A stretch of DNA of 32,194 nt from Lysobacterales bacterium (GCA_020442665.1 JAGRJP010000034.1:1-32194); one strand, 5' to 3'; counted from the stretch's first letter, positions 7,911 through 15,923 are shown. Notes: generated by a model from the sequence alone, not told the origin. Numbers and translations: made by a program.

Positions 7911-8468
7911 TTACAATCCTTGTGATTGATTTTGTAATTCCTCTGCATAACGATGCAACCAACTGATTTGTTCAATGGTTTCAGGCATTTTTAACCCACG
8001 AGCTTGACTGAGCTCAATCAAAGCCATATCTACCTGATAACCCATCTTTATCAACATGGAAGCAGCAACAATACCGGTTCGGCCAATACCAGCGAAACAA
8101 TGAATCGCAATATTTTTACCGGATTTGAAATCATAAACCAGATTCTCAATCAATTGATTAAACGGAACAAAAAATTGAGGTGTGCTGTGATCTTTGATTG
8201 AAAAATTAACAAACTCAATACCATGACGCTCACATTCGCTTCCTTCCTCAACCAGAGAAAAGGAGTTCATCTCCTCAAAACTCAAAAGCGAAACCACAAC
8301 ATCAACTTTTTTCTTTGACAGATATTCTGCAAAAAATGGAAACTGACTGCCACTTGGAGGTTTGGGCATCATATACAACGAACTATTATTTATCTGATAT
8401 TCAAACAGTTGCTGGTCCCACTGTTTATGTAAAAAAACCATATCCGTGTTGGTTGTAGAATTCGTCAT
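7911..8468 (-). CDS. Dual-specificity/tyrosine protein phosphatase
   Basis: A 185-residue cytoplasmic protein with the cysteine-based phosphatase signature HCFAGIGRTG (HCxxGxxR[ST]), about residues 123-132. The fold order fits the DSP/PTP family: an N-terminal strand region with SLLSFEEM, a substrate loop with a possible general-acid Asp in FSIKDHSTP, then the P-loop and a C-terminal helix ending ISWLHRYAEEL. It should remove phosphate from Tyr or Ser/Thr residues; the target is unknown. No kinase is nearby. It is first in an operon with an envelope lipoprotein and a cyclophilin, and is divergent from the ECF sigma gene. Confidence 0.88.
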   Translation of the reverse strand: MTNSTTNTDMVFLHKQWDQQLFEYQINNSSLYMMPKPPSGSQFPFFAEYLSKKKVDVVVSLLSFEEMNSFSLVEEGSECERHGIEFVNFSIKDHSTPQFFVPFNQLIENLVYDFKSGKNIAIHCFAGIGRTGIVAASMLIKMGYQVDMALIELSQARGLKMPETIEQISWLHRYAEELQNQSQGL

Positions 8469-8486
8469 AGAATTTGTTAATTTATT

Positions 8487-8514
8487 TGTAACAAAGCGTT
8501 ATATTATACGTTAT
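8487..8514 (+). promoter_or_regulatory. Candidate ECF-type promoter of the sigma factor operon
   Basis: TGTAAC at 8487-8492 and CGTTAT at 8509-8514 are separated by 16 bases. Several ECF sigma factors recognise an AAC-containing -35 and a CGT-containing -10 at this spacing. Initiation would fall near 8521, 25 bases before the sigma ATG. The match suggests autoregulation but rests on a single site. Confidence 0.4.
8503..8508 (-). promoter_or_regulatory. Candidate -10 element of the phosphatase operon
   Basis: On the minus strand this is a perfect TATAAT, placed about 35 bases before the phosphatase ATG at 8468. The -35 region is poor. It lies inside the spacer of the candidate ECF promoter on the opposite strand, so the two promoters would overlap. 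Confidence 0.4.
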
Positions 8515-8545
8515 TAGTGAAAAACAATAGGAAAATAGCTGATAG

Positions 8546-9037
8546 ATGAGCATTTGGTTCAGGCTGCAGGTTAATAAAAATCAAAATAAACTTTATGCGA
8601 TATGCTACCAGATGCTACAAGACAGCCTGGAGGCAGAAGAAGTCGTGCAAGATTGTTTTATCAAACTGTGGCAGGCAAAAGAGAATGGTACCAAACAACC
8701 AAAAGCCTGGTTGTTTCAGGTTGCCAGAAATCAATGTCTGGATATTTTGAGAAAGCGAAAACACGAACTCAATTATCAGCAAAATAACTTTTTAAGTGAT
8801 AATGTGGCGAAATCAGCTTGTGAAGAACTGCTTAATATTGAATTATCTGAGCATATTTCAGGGGCGATTGATGAACTAAATGAGCCTTATAAGTCACTTT
8901 TAGTTTTAAGAGAAGTTGGTGATTTAAGTTATCAACAATTAGCCGATGTAATGGATTTGAATGTATCACAAATAAAAGTATACTTGCATAGAGCCAGAAA
9001 TACTTTAAAACAAAAGTTGGCTCAAATAGCCGCTTAA
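8546..9037 (+). CDS. ECF-family RNA polymerase sigma factor
   Basis: A 163-residue sigma factor with only regions 2 and 4. Region 2 runs from LYAICYQMLQDSLEAEEVVQDCFIKLW through the -10-binding segment KAWLFQVARNQCLDILRKRK. Region 4 is LNEPYKSLLVLREVGDLSYQQLADVMDLNVSQIKVYLHRARNTLKQ-like, with the helix-turn-helix at the end. An in-frame TAG directly precedes the ATG at 8546, so this is the earliest possible start; AGGA lies 13 bases upstream. It is followed after 16 bases by a small membrane protein and then a DUF4252 protein, an arrangement known for ECF operons. It probably controls its own operon through the candidate promoter at 8487. Confidence 0.93.
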   Translation: MSIWFRLQVNKNQNKLYAICYQMLQDSLEAEEVVQDCFIKLWQAKENGTKQPKAWLFQVARNQCLDILRKRKHELNYQQNNFLSDNVAKSACEELLNIELSEHISGAIDELNEPYKSLLVLREVGDLSYQQLADVMDLNVSQIKVYLHRARNTLKQKLAQIAA

Positions 9038-9053
9038 ATTGAGAGCAATAGTA

Positions 9054-9419
9054 ATGAGAGACAATTGTAAGGATAAAGAATTAGAGAAATATTTTAAAAA
9101 GGCCGGCGAGCTAAAATGTCCGCCTAGCATGAAAAATAGTCTTTATAAGAAACTGGAACTATCCAAATCCGGATTTTGGTCATTACCAAGATTTGCAATC
9201 GCGGGAATATCATTGGCATTTGTTGCATCATTCACAATGTTAATAAGCCAACACAACATTCATCAGCGTGAGTTGCAAATTGAACAAGCTCATGAAGATT
9301 TACAAATTGCAATGCATTACATCAACAGAGTTTCTCTAAAATCATTATCTGCCGTGAATAATAATGGAATAAAGCCGGCAATAATCAAACCCATTTCAAA
9401 GGCTGGAGTATTACTGTAG
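9054..9419 (+). CDS. Small membrane protein, probable anti-sigma factor
   Basis: A 121-residue protein with one transmembrane helix (about residues 45-62, FAIAGISLAFVASFTMLI). The N-terminal cytoplasmic part is short and charged (CKDKELEKYFKKAGELKCPPSMKNSLYKKLEL), and the C-terminal part faces the periplasm. No known anti-sigma motif is clear; the call rests on its position just after an ECF sigma gene and on its topology. A TTG at 9039 would extend the frame by five codons, but the ATG at 9054 is preceded by GAGAG at a good distance (9041-9045). Two cysteines in the N-terminal part could sense metal or redox state, which is speculation. Confidence 0.6.
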   Translation: MRDNCKDKELEKYFKKAGELKCPPSMKNSLYKKLELSKSGFWSLPRFAIAGISLAFVASFTMLISQHNIHQRELQIEQAHEDLQIAMHYINRVSLKSLSAVNNNGIKPAIIKPISKAGVLL

Positions 9420-9432
9420 GAGAAAAAAGGCT

Positions 9433-9984
9433 ATGAAAATTATGAATAAAACATATAGATACATTTTGAGCTTTGTGTTGATGGCTTCACTCACGAGTGT
9501 TAACGCAGAATCAACCAGTGAAAAATTCTCACAATTAGTTGGTGCTCAACCGAGTGTACAAATTAATCTGAGTTCAACAATGTTGAGACTGTTGTCTTCC
9601 GCAACTCAGGAAGAAGAAGATATCTCATCATTGTTATCTGCATTGAAATCAATCAAAGTCACTGTTTTTGAAATTAAAGAGAAAGGAAATATTGAATCAA
9701 TTCGCAGTGAAATTAATAGCTTATCTGAGCAAAAGTCAGCCATTGGTTATCAAAAATTGGCGACAGTTGCTGAAGATGATTCTTTAGTTCAAATTCTTGC
9801 TCAAGTCGATGATGAAGGACTTAACAGCTTATCAATTTTTGCACTGGACGATGATGATGAGTTGGTGTTGATTGATATTGAAGGAAGTATTAAAATCTCT
9901 GAAATCGGCAATCTAATGAACCATTTCAATGTTGATTTAGATTTAAATGGCCAGAAAATTATAAAACAATCTGAAAAAGACTAA
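9433..9984 (+). CDS. Exported DUF4252-domain protein
   Basis: A 183-residue protein with a signal peptide (MKIMNKTYRYILSFVLMASL..., cleavage probably after VNA). The body fits the DUF4252 pattern: a helical SSLLSALKSIKVTVFEIKEKG region, a GYQKLATVAEDDSLVQILAQ strand segment, and a C-terminal DDDDELVLIDIEGSIKISEIGNL block. The function of DUF4252 proteins is unknown; they often accompany ECF sigma operons in Bacteroidetes and some Gammaproteobacteria. The ATG at 9433 has AGGAG (9418-9422) ten bases upstream, overlapping the stop of the preceding gene. A second ATG three codons on is a less likely start. Confidence 0.8.
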   Translation: MKIMNKTYRYILSFVLMASLTSVNAESTSEKFSQLVGAQPSVQINLSSTMLRLLSSATQEEEDISSLLSALKSIKVTVFEIKEKGNIESIRSEINSLSEQKSAIGYQKLATVAEDDSLVQILAQVDDEGLNSLSIFALDDDDELVLIDIEGSIKISEIGNLMNHFNVDLDLNGQKIIKQSEKD

Positions 9985-9990
9985 GAAAAG

Positions 9991-10019
9991 TTTACAAGAT
10001 ACTTACATGAGACTAGAAT
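9991..10019 (+). promoter_or_regulatory. Sigma-70 promoter of rpmE2
   Basis: TTTACA (9991-9996) and TAGAAT (10014-10019) are separated by 17 bases, each matching consensus at five of six positions. Transcription would begin near 10026, giving a leader of about 54 bases. The -35 lies just after the stop of the DUF4252 gene, so rpmE2 is likely expressed apart from the ECF operon. Confidence 0.6.
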
Positions 10020-10079
10020 ACGCCGTTCAGATTTTTCAGTTGCATAATGTGTGCAGCGATACATTGTAGGAATAGAATT

Positions 10080-10325
10080 ATGAAACAAGGCATTCATCCA
10101 GAATATAGAGAAGTAGTTTTTCAAGATTTGTCCTCGGACTTTCAATTCTTGACTCGCTCAACTATTCAAACAAAAGAAACCATCAAATGGGAAGATGGTA
10201 ATGAGTATCCTTTGGTAAAAGTTGAGATTTCTTCTAAATCTCATCCTTTCTACACTGGTAAGCATAAATTGGCAGATACCGGTGGACGTGTTGATAAATT
10301 CCGTCAAAGATACGGTAAAAGATAG
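10080..10325 (+). CDS. rpmE2: Ribosomal protein L31 type B
   Basis: The product has 81 residues starting [16 protein letters not shown], the hallmark of the type B (zinc-free) L31. The CxxC zinc ligands of type A L31 are absent; the C-terminal [29 protein letters not shown] is typical. In bacteria with two L31 genes, the type B copy often replaces the zinc form under zinc limitation. I see no clear Zur operator upstream, so it may be the only or the constitutive L31 here. The frame is open to an ATG at 10047, but the start at 10080 has AGGAA at 10068-10072 and matches the family N-terminus. It is followed by a strong terminator. Confidence 0.96.
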   Translation: MKQGIHPEYREVVFQDLSSDFQFLTRSTIQTKETIKWEDGNEYPLVKVEISSKSHPFYTGKHKLADTGGRVDKFRQRYGKR

Positions 10326-10350
10326 TTTAAAATTATCTTGTTGAAATTAC

Positions 10351-10388
10351 AAACCCGATAAATCTTGATTGATTTATCGGGTTTTTTT
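10351..10388 (+). terminator. Rho-independent terminator after rpmE2
   Basis: A perfect 14-bp inverted repeat (10351-10364 with 10371-10384) encloses a six-base loop and runs into a T-tract ending at 10388. It ends the rpmE2 transcript and insulates gltA. Confidence 0.93.
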
Positions 10389-10406
10389 GTTACTACGGAT
10401 TTAATT

Positions 10407-10434
10407 TTGAGTTAAAATAAGCACAGACTATATT
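10407..10434 (+). promoter_or_regulatory. Candidate sigma-70 promoter of gltA
   Basis: TTGAGT (10407-10412) and TATATT (10429-10434) are separated by 16 bases, downstream of the rpmE2 terminator. The transcript would start near 10441, about 60 bases before the gltA ATG. Confidence 0.5.
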
Positions 10435-10502
10435 TGTGATTGTCAATTTACGTCTTTCGCAACAATCAAACGTATGTTTTAAATAATAAACTGGGGAAAT
10501 CC

Positions 10503-11795
10503 ATGAGCAAAGAACATGTAAAATTAAATTTTCCGGGTAATGACAAAACAGTCGAATTACCAGTTATCAAAGGATCGATGGGACCTCCTACCTTTGATCT
10601 TAATACACTCTACAAAAATTCAGGATATTTTACCTATGATTCCGGATACGCTGCTACTGCATCATGCACGAGCGCGATAACTTACATTGACGGAGCGAAA
10701 GGAATTCTTTTATATCGCGGATATCCAATAGAACAATTGGCGGAAAAGTCCAATTTTGTCGAAACTTCATATTTGCTTTTACATGGTGAGCTTCCAACCA
10801 AACAGCAGTATCGTGATTTTGATAACGAAGTCAGATACCACACAATGGTTCATGAGAAGATGAAGAACCTGATGCAAGGTTTCCAATACGATGCTCACCC
10901 AATGGCAATGATGGTTGGTGTTGTCGGTTCGTTTGCAGCGTTCTATCATGACTGGATGAATATGTCTGATCCGGCAGACAGAAGACTGGCAGCCATTCGT
11001 TTGATTGCAAAAATTCCGACAATTGCAGCATCTGTTTATAAAAACTCTGTAGGACAACCTTTTATTTATCCTCGCAATGACTTAGGTTTTACCGAAAGGT
11101 TATTACACATGATGTACTCAGTACCTTCCGAACCTTATGAGCCAAACCCCGTAGCAGCTAAAGCTCTGGATTTACTTTTTATTCTGCATGCGGATCACGA
11201 ACAAAATGCCAGCACCTCAACCGTTCGATTGGTTGGTTCAACAGGAGCAAATCCTTTTGCTTGCGTTTCAGCAGGCATAGCTTCTCTTTGGGGACCGGCA
11301 CATGGCGGAGCCAATGAAGCAGTACTTAACATGCTGGATCAAATCGGCAGCGTTGCAAATATTGACAAATATGTTGCTAAAGCCAAAGACAAAGACGATT
11401 CTTTCCGTTTGATGGGTTTTGGACATCGTGTTTATAAAAATTTCGATCCAAGAGCAACAATTATTCGCAAAGCCTGTCACGAAGTTCTTAATGAGTTAGG
11501 AATTAAAGATCCGCAATTAGAACTGGCAATGAAACTGGAAGAAATTGCTTTGAAAGATGAATATTTTGTTGAGAAAAAACTTTATCCAAATGTCGATTTT
11601 TATTCAGGAATAATCTACAAAGCATTAGGTATTCCAAAACAAATGTTCACTGTGATGTTTGCAATTGCAAGAACAGTTGGTTGGGTTTCTCAATGGTTGG
11701 AGCAATATGAAACACCGGATACTCGCATTGGCAGGCCTCGACAGGTTTATACCGGTCCTGCAACCCGTGATTATAAGGACTTTTCAAACCGCTGA
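10503..11795 (+). CDS. gltA: Citrate synthase (type II)
   Basis: This enzyme condenses acetyl-CoA and oxaloacetate to citrate, the entry step of the TCA cycle. The product has 430 residues, matching the length of the hexameric Gram-negative type. Key segments are [14 protein letters not shown], the active-site block [35 protein letters not shown], and [14 protein letters not shown] with the catalytic His and downstream Asp-containing segment NVDFYSGI. The start at 10503 has GGGGA (10493-10497) at a five-base spacing; a TTG-initiated extension of 21 codons upstream lacks family similarity. It has its own promoter and is followed nine bases after its stop by rsmJ in the same frame. Confidence 0.97.
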   Translation: MSKEHVKLNFPGNDKTVELPVIKGSMGPPTFDLNTLYKNSGYFTYDSGYAATASCTSAITYIDGAKGILLYRGYPIEQLAEKSNFVETSYLLLHGELPTKQQYRDFDNEVRYHTMVHEKMKNLMQGFQYDAHPMAMMVGVVGSFAAFYHDWMNMSDPADRRLAAIRLIAKIPTIAASVYKNSVGQPFIYPRNDLGFTERLLHMMYSVPSEPYEPNPVAAKALDLLFILHADHEQNASTSTVRLVGSTGANPFACVSAGIASLWGPAHGGANEAVLNMLDQIGSVANIDKYVAKAKDKDDSFRLMGFGHRVYKNFDPRATIIRKACHEVLNELGIKDPQLELAMKLEEIALKDEYFVEKKLYPNVDFYSGIIYKALGIPKQMFTVMFAIARTVGWVSQWLEQYETPDTRIGRPRQVYTGPATRDYKDFSNR

Positions 11796-11804
11796 TTCAA
11801 TGGT

Positions 11805-12515
11805 TTGGTTGCTGAAGATATAAAAGCACGACTTTTACAATTGGGTCTGAATCCTAAAGATTTAGACCCAATTTTACATCAGCACCCACAATATCAATTG
11901 CAACTGCACGAAAACAAACTATCTGTTTTTTTTAATGAAAGTAAAAAGAAACTTCAATACTATGTTTTTGTCGATTTCAATTCCGCCAAAATGCAATACC
12001 GTTCCCAAGCTCATATTAATGCAGAAAAATTAGTAAAGGCAGTTATCGGTAAAAATAAAACCTCTCTCAAAGTATTGGATGCAACCGCAGGATTTGGCAA
12101 AGATTGCTATTTGTTAGCATTAGCAGGATGCGAGGTTAATGCTTGTGAATCCAATCTGCTTATGTTTGCGTTACTCAAAGATGGCTTCTTACGTGCCAAT
12201 ATTAAAGCAATCAATTTAACTCATGATGACTCACAAACTGTTATAGATGAGGGCGAGTATGATGTGATTTATCTGGATCCAATGTATCCGCAATCGGGAA
12301 AATCAGCAAAAAATAATAAAGACATGACATTTCTGCAAGATATCGTTGGACACCAACCGGAGATGGCAGAAATTTTGCTGGAAAAGTCTCTTAAATCGAA
12401 AATTAGAAAAATCGTTGTTAAACGACCAGTTAAGTCTGAATTTGTTCTCGGCAAGAAACCCACTTCACAAATTATCAGCAAAGCGGTTCGTTTTGATATT
12501 TATGCCAAAAGCTAA
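11805..12515 (+). CDS. rsmJ: 16S rRNA (guanine1516-N2)-methyltransferase
   Basis: The product has 236 residues. RsmJ landmarks are the FVDF strand, motif I LDATAGFGKDCYLLALAGC, the catalytic-region IYLDPMYPQSGKSA, VGHQPEMAEILLEKSL, and the ending KRPVKS...RFDIYAKS. It methylates G1516 of 16S rRNA. The only start after the in-frame gltA stop that precedes the family region is TTG at 11805, without a visible ribosome site; an ATG at 11800 is out of frame and ends after seven codons. A hairpin (11839-11873) lies within codons 12-23. The last four bases overlap the stop of the gene on the other strand. A later TTG at 11841 is an alternative start. Confidence 0.88.
   Translation: MVAEDIKARLLQLGLNPKDLDPILHQHPQYQLQLHENKLSVFFNESKKKLQYYVFVDFNSAKMQYRSQAHINAEKLVKAVIGKNKTSLKVLDATAGFGKDCYLLALAGCEVNACESNLLMFALLKDGFLRANIKAINLTHDDSQTVIDEGEYDVIYLDPMYPQSGKSAKNNKDMTFLQDIVGHQPEMAEILLEKSLKSKIRKIVVKRPVKSEFVLGKKPTSQIISKAVRFDIYAKS
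11839..11873 (+). repeat. Palindrome inside the start of rsmJ, terminator-like
   Basis: Two 15-base arms (11839-11853 and 11859-11873) pair with one G-U and a five-base loop, and the right arm runs into TTTTA. It lies 43 bases after the gltA stop, so it could act as the gltA terminator, yet it is inside the rsmJ reading frame. It shares the 13-mer CAATTGGGTCTGA with the palindrome at 13623-13663. Confidence 0.8.
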
Positions 12516-13549
12516 GAGTTGCTCTCGCTGACTTCTTCTATAACTCGATTATGAGCCAATTGACTCGGTGTGAAATAGCCACTTTTATTGCTATTCAATG
12601 TGTATTCCACCATTTTCAAACTACCATTAACAGTCAGTTTGTAGCCGTTGTCTGTCACCATTCTTAATTGTTTAATTTCACCTTTGGCATTCTGAACCTC
12701 TCCCCAAAGATAAGTTTTCAACAGTTCTCTTTGCTCATTGGAAGGACCTTTCACTTTGCCGGCTTTTTTCTTCAAAATATTTTGCACAAATTTTGTTTTT
12801 AACAAAAATCGAATCCAATTGAGGCGTCTCAAGGTTTTGACCAATTTCGGAGACGAAGGGATATAAACCTCAATATTTGGAATTCCGGTGGATGTATAAG
12901 CTGTGGAAATATCTCCCCAAGGAATCGTCATAGCCAGTTTTTCGCCATTTCCGAAATCAATTTTTCGGGTTTTAAACGCCAAAGGAACTTTTTGCAGTTT
13001 ACCGTCTTTACGAACCTTCCCACCATTCCCCAAACCTTCAACAGAAGTCTTTGCAGTTCCCGCACTCAAACCTGAACGCGAATCAAATCCTAATGTCAAA
13101 TGCGTGGCATCCGGCATTAACTCTTTTAACTGTGATGCAAGACAATCTGTAGGAATCACATCAAAACCGACACCCGGGCACACCACAATACCGTTTTTAT
13201 TTGCTTTGTTATCAAGTGATTTTGCATGCTCAAAAACTGAAACTTCACCAGTAATATCGAGATAATGAGTTTTAGACTTTAGACAAGCCTGAATCATAGG
13301 TGCTGAAGTTTGCGAAAAAGGCCCTGCACAATGCAAAACCAAATCCATGTCCGATAGATTCTCTGATATTTTATCGACATCATCTAAATCGAAAACTTTA
13401 AAAGACAAGTTCAATTGTTTGGCAAGAGCCATAATAGCTTGTTCATTTCTTCCTGCAATAGTCGGCTGCAAACCATTTTCTATAGCTTTTCTGGCTATCA
13501 ACTCGCCCGAATAACCATTTGCACCGTAAATCATCCAGTTATTGTTCAT
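12512..13549 (-). CDS. Saccharopine dehydrogenase-like NAD(P)-binding oxidoreductase
   Basis: A 345-residue protein with an N-terminal Rossmann fold (IYGANGYSGELIARKAIENGL, residues 8-28; then AGRNEQAI) and the substrate-region motifs HCAGPFSQTSAPMIQACLKSKTHYLDITGE that mark the saccharopine dehydrogenase-like and trans-acting enoyl reductase group. VVCPGVGFDVIPTDCLA follows. The exact reaction is unknown: family members reduce very different substrates, and this length is shorter than a fungal lysine-pathway saccharopine reductase. It stands alone on the minus strand, its stop overlapping the rsmJ stop (CTAA), and 119 bases separate it from the peptidase gene behind it. Confidence 0.82.
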   Translation of the reverse strand: MNNNWMIYGANGYSGELIARKAIENGLQPTIAGRNEQAIMALAKQLNLSFKVFDLDDVDKISENLSDMDLVLHCAGPFSQTSAPMIQACLKSKTHYLDITGEVSVFEHAKSLDNKANKNGIVVCPGVGFDVIPTDCLASQLKELMPDATHLTLGFDSRSGLSAGTAKTSVEGLGNGGKVRKDGKLQKVPLAFKTRKIDFGNGEKLAMTIPWGDISTAYTSTGIPNIEVYIPSSPKLVKTLRRLNWIRFLLKTKFVQNILKKKAGKVKGPSNEQRELLKTYLWGEVQNAKGEIKQLRMVTDNGYKLTVNGSLKMVEYTLNSNKSGYFTPSQLAHNRVIEEVSESNS

Positions 13550-13622
13550 TATTTTCTTTTATATGTTTTGAATGATTATATAACATACCACGAAGATTTA
13601 TTACTCAGGATTAAAAAATTTG

Positions 13623-13663
13623 AATCAATTGGGTCTGACATCAAATGTCTGACCCAATTGATT
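13623..13663 (-). terminator. Long palindrome acting as terminator of the M3 peptidase gene
   Basis: Arms 13623-13641 and 13645-13663 (19 bases, one mismatch) enclose a three-base loop. On the minus strand the hairpin begins five bases after the peptidase stop and is followed within a few bases by ATTTTTT, so it fits an intrinsic terminator. Its arm shares CAATTGGGTCTGA with the palindrome in rsmJ. Confidence 0.8.
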
Positions 13664-13668
13664 ATGCT

Positions 13669-15804
13669 TTACTCCGGAATCGGAAAGCCTCTGTCACGCA
13701 TTAGTGCATCAATTTTTGCATCTCTGCCACGGAATTTTCTGAAGGCTTCTGCAGGGTCAAGAGTGTTTCTTGGAGCAAACAGGTATTTAACCAGTTTCGC
13801 AGCTAAATCCTTGTCATAGAAACCGCCCGGTGCTTGTGCAAACGCTTCTGCGGCATCGGATGTCAACACATCTGCCCACATATAGCCGTAATATGCAGTT
13901 GCATAACCTTCACCTGAGAATACATGTCCAAAGTGTGGTGTGCGATGGCGCATCACCAGTTCATTGGGCATATTCAGTTCAGCCAATGTTTCGCGTTCAA
14001 ATTTATCGGGGTCATTCGTTGGTTCTGACATGTGTAATCTCATGTCCATCAAGGCCGATGCCAGATATTCAGTGGTCGCAAAACCTTGGTTGAATGTTGA
14101 AGTCTTCTTGATTTTGGCAATTAGCTCTTTGGGAATCACTTCGCCGGTTTCATTATGTTTGAGGAAACGGTTAATTACTTCATCGGTTGATAACCAGCGT
14201 TCCAAAAGTTGTGATTGAAATTCAGTATAATCTCTGACGCCGCCATTCAAACTGGGATATTTCACATTGGAAGACAACGCATGCAAAGCATGTCCGAATT
14301 CATGGAAGAAAGTTTGTGCATCATCCCATGAAATTAGTGTTGGTTTGCCTTCAGCTGCCTTGACATAGTTGGAGTTGTTGGAAGATAAAACAGTTTCTTT
14401 ACCGTTATATGTAGAGTGAGAGCGATACGAACTCGCCCAAGCACCAGAGCGTTTGCCTTTACGAGCAAACGGATCAAGATACCATAAGCCAATATGTTCG
14501 CCACTATCAATATCTGTGACTTCCCAAACTTTGACGTCAGGATGATAAACAGGCACTTCTCCTTCGGCTAAAGGTGTGAATTTGTAATTAAACAATTGTG
14601 CGGCGACATAATGCAAAGCATCTGTCAGGTTGCCTAATTCCAGATATTGTTTGATTTCATTAGAGTCTAAATCATACTTTTGTTTACGAACTTTTTCGGC
14701 ATAATAACGATAGTCCCAAGGCTCAATTTTTACACCGTCCTTATCAGCAATTTTTTGCATATCGGCTACTTCTTCGTGAACTCGGGCAACGGCTGCCGGC
14801 CATACGGCTTCCATTAAATTTAATGCATTTTCAGGTGTTTTCGCCATACGGTTCTGCAATCGCCACTGTGCATAGTTGTCATAACCAAGCAGGTTGACCC
14901 TATCACGACGGAGCTTCAGTATTTTTGAAATGACTTGGTTATTATCAAACTCATCAGCATTATCGCCACGTGAGTAGTAATTGGTCCATACGGCTTTACG
15001 CAACTCTCTTACATCAGAGAAAGTTAAAAACGGATCCATGGATGAGCGTGTATTCACGACAACATACATTCCCGGTTTCCCACGGGCTTCAGCGGCTGCT
15101 CCAGCAGCATCAATAAATGATTGTGGAAGTCCGCCTAATTGATCTTTAGACAGAAAAGTATCGTAATTTTCTTCATCGTGTAAAATATTATTAGCAAATT
15201 GGGTATAAAGTTCAGATAGTTCTTTATTAATTTCTGCGTATTTTTTCTTTTTCTCATCATCAAGTTCAGCCCCACTCATAGCAAAACCTTCATAAGTGAG
15301 TTGAACAACACGTTGTTGATCTTCATCCAAAGGGTTTTTCAAACTATTTTCATAAACGGTTTTTACTCTTTGGAACAATTTCTTGTTTTGATTAATTTTA
15401 GAACTCAATTCCGAGTATTTTGGAGCCAACTCGCGCTGTATGGATCTGAATTCATCACTGGAAATATTACTGCTCCAGCGACCAATATATGTTCCCAATC
15501 GATTAAGCAGTTCACCTGACTTTTCCAATTCTACAATCGTATTTTCAAATGTTGCCGGTTGAGGATTATTTGCTATCGCTTCAATTTCAGCGAGATTTTG
15601 TTGCATACCATATTCAAAAGCCGGTTTGATATCAGCAATTTGCATCTTATCAAATGCCGGAACGCCACCATAAGGTCCGGTCCATTTTTGCAGTAAAGGG
15701 TTTGTCATATCAGGAGTTTGAGTTGCTTGTTTTGTCATTTCGGTTTTAGCACAACCACTCAGCAATATTGTCGCTGAAAGTCCAAGTATTGTTAATGTTT
15801 TCAT
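13669..15804 (-). CDS. M3 family zinc metallopeptidase, lipoprotein form (dipeptidyl carboxypeptidase-like)
   Basis: A 711-residue M3 peptidase of the Dcp/oligopeptidase group. The zinc site HEFGHALHAL is near residue 500, followed by the second ligand region FQSQLLERW (E) and the C-terminal substrate-binding block RHRTPHFGHVFSGEGYATAYYGYMWADVLTSDAAEAF. It opens with a signal peptide and lipobox LLSGC (Cys at about residue 18), so unlike cytoplasmic E. coli Dcp it is an envelope lipoprotein, probably trimming peptides in the periplasm. The body from LLQKWTGPYGGVPAFDKM is typical Dcp. It is followed by a strong hairpin terminator and is divergent from soxB. Confidence 0.94.
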   Translation of the reverse strand: MKTLTILGLSATILLSGCAKTEMTKQATQTPDMTNPLLQKWTGPYGGVPAFDKMQIADIKPAFEYGMQQNLAEIEAIANNPQPATFENTIVELEKSGELLNRLGTYIGRWSSNISSDEFRSIQRELAPKYSELSSKINQNKKLFQRVKTVYENSLKNPLDEDQQRVVQLTYEGFAMSGAELDDEKKKKYAEINKELSELYTQFANNILHDEENYDTFLSKDQLGGLPQSFIDAAGAAAEARGKPGMYVVVNTRSSMDPFLTFSDVRELRKAVWTNYYSRGDNADEFDNNQVISKILKLRRDRVNLLGYDNYAQWRLQNRMAKTPENALNLMEAVWPAAVARVHEEVADMQKIADKDGVKIEPWDYRYYAEKVRKQKYDLDSNEIKQYLELGNLTDALHYVAAQLFNYKFTPLAEGEVPVYHPDVKVWEVTDIDSGEHIGLWYLDPFARKGKRSGAWASSYRSHSTYNGKETVLSSNNSNYVKAAEGKPTLISWDDAQTFFHEFGHALHALSSNVKYPSLNGGVRDYTEFQSQLLERWLSTDEVINRFLKHNETGEVIPKELIAKIKKTSTFNQGFATTEYLASALMDMRLHMSEPTNDPDKFERETLAELNMPNELVMRHRTPHFGHVFSGEGYATAYYGYMWADVLTSDAAEAFAQAPGGFYDKDLAAKLVKYLFAPRNTLDPAEAFRKFRGRDAKIDALMRDRGFPIPE

Positions 15805-15923
15805 ATCATTTCCACTCTTCTAATTCATCAGGGATGCTACCATTGCATAATTTTTTTAACAGTCCCAAAAGTCATGTTTTATGCTGGTACATAAATCAAG
15901 CATGTCTTTATCGAATATTCAAT

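Noticed and set aside
10047-10079. In-frame 11-codon extension of rpmE2 containing two Cys and one His
   Set aside because: It looks like a possible metal-sensing leader peptide, but the ATG at 10047 has no ribosome site, the family start at 10080 has a good one, and type B L31 proteins lack such an extension.
10440-10502. TTG-initiated upstream extension of gltA
   Set aside because: The ATG at 10503 has a strong ribosome site and the family N-terminus; the extension overlaps the likely transcription start.
11800-11823. Seven-codon ORF starting with the ATG just after the gltA stop
   Set aside because: Too short, out of frame with rsmJ and without a ribosome site; it could hint at a frameshift, but the TTG-started frame already gives a full RsmJ.
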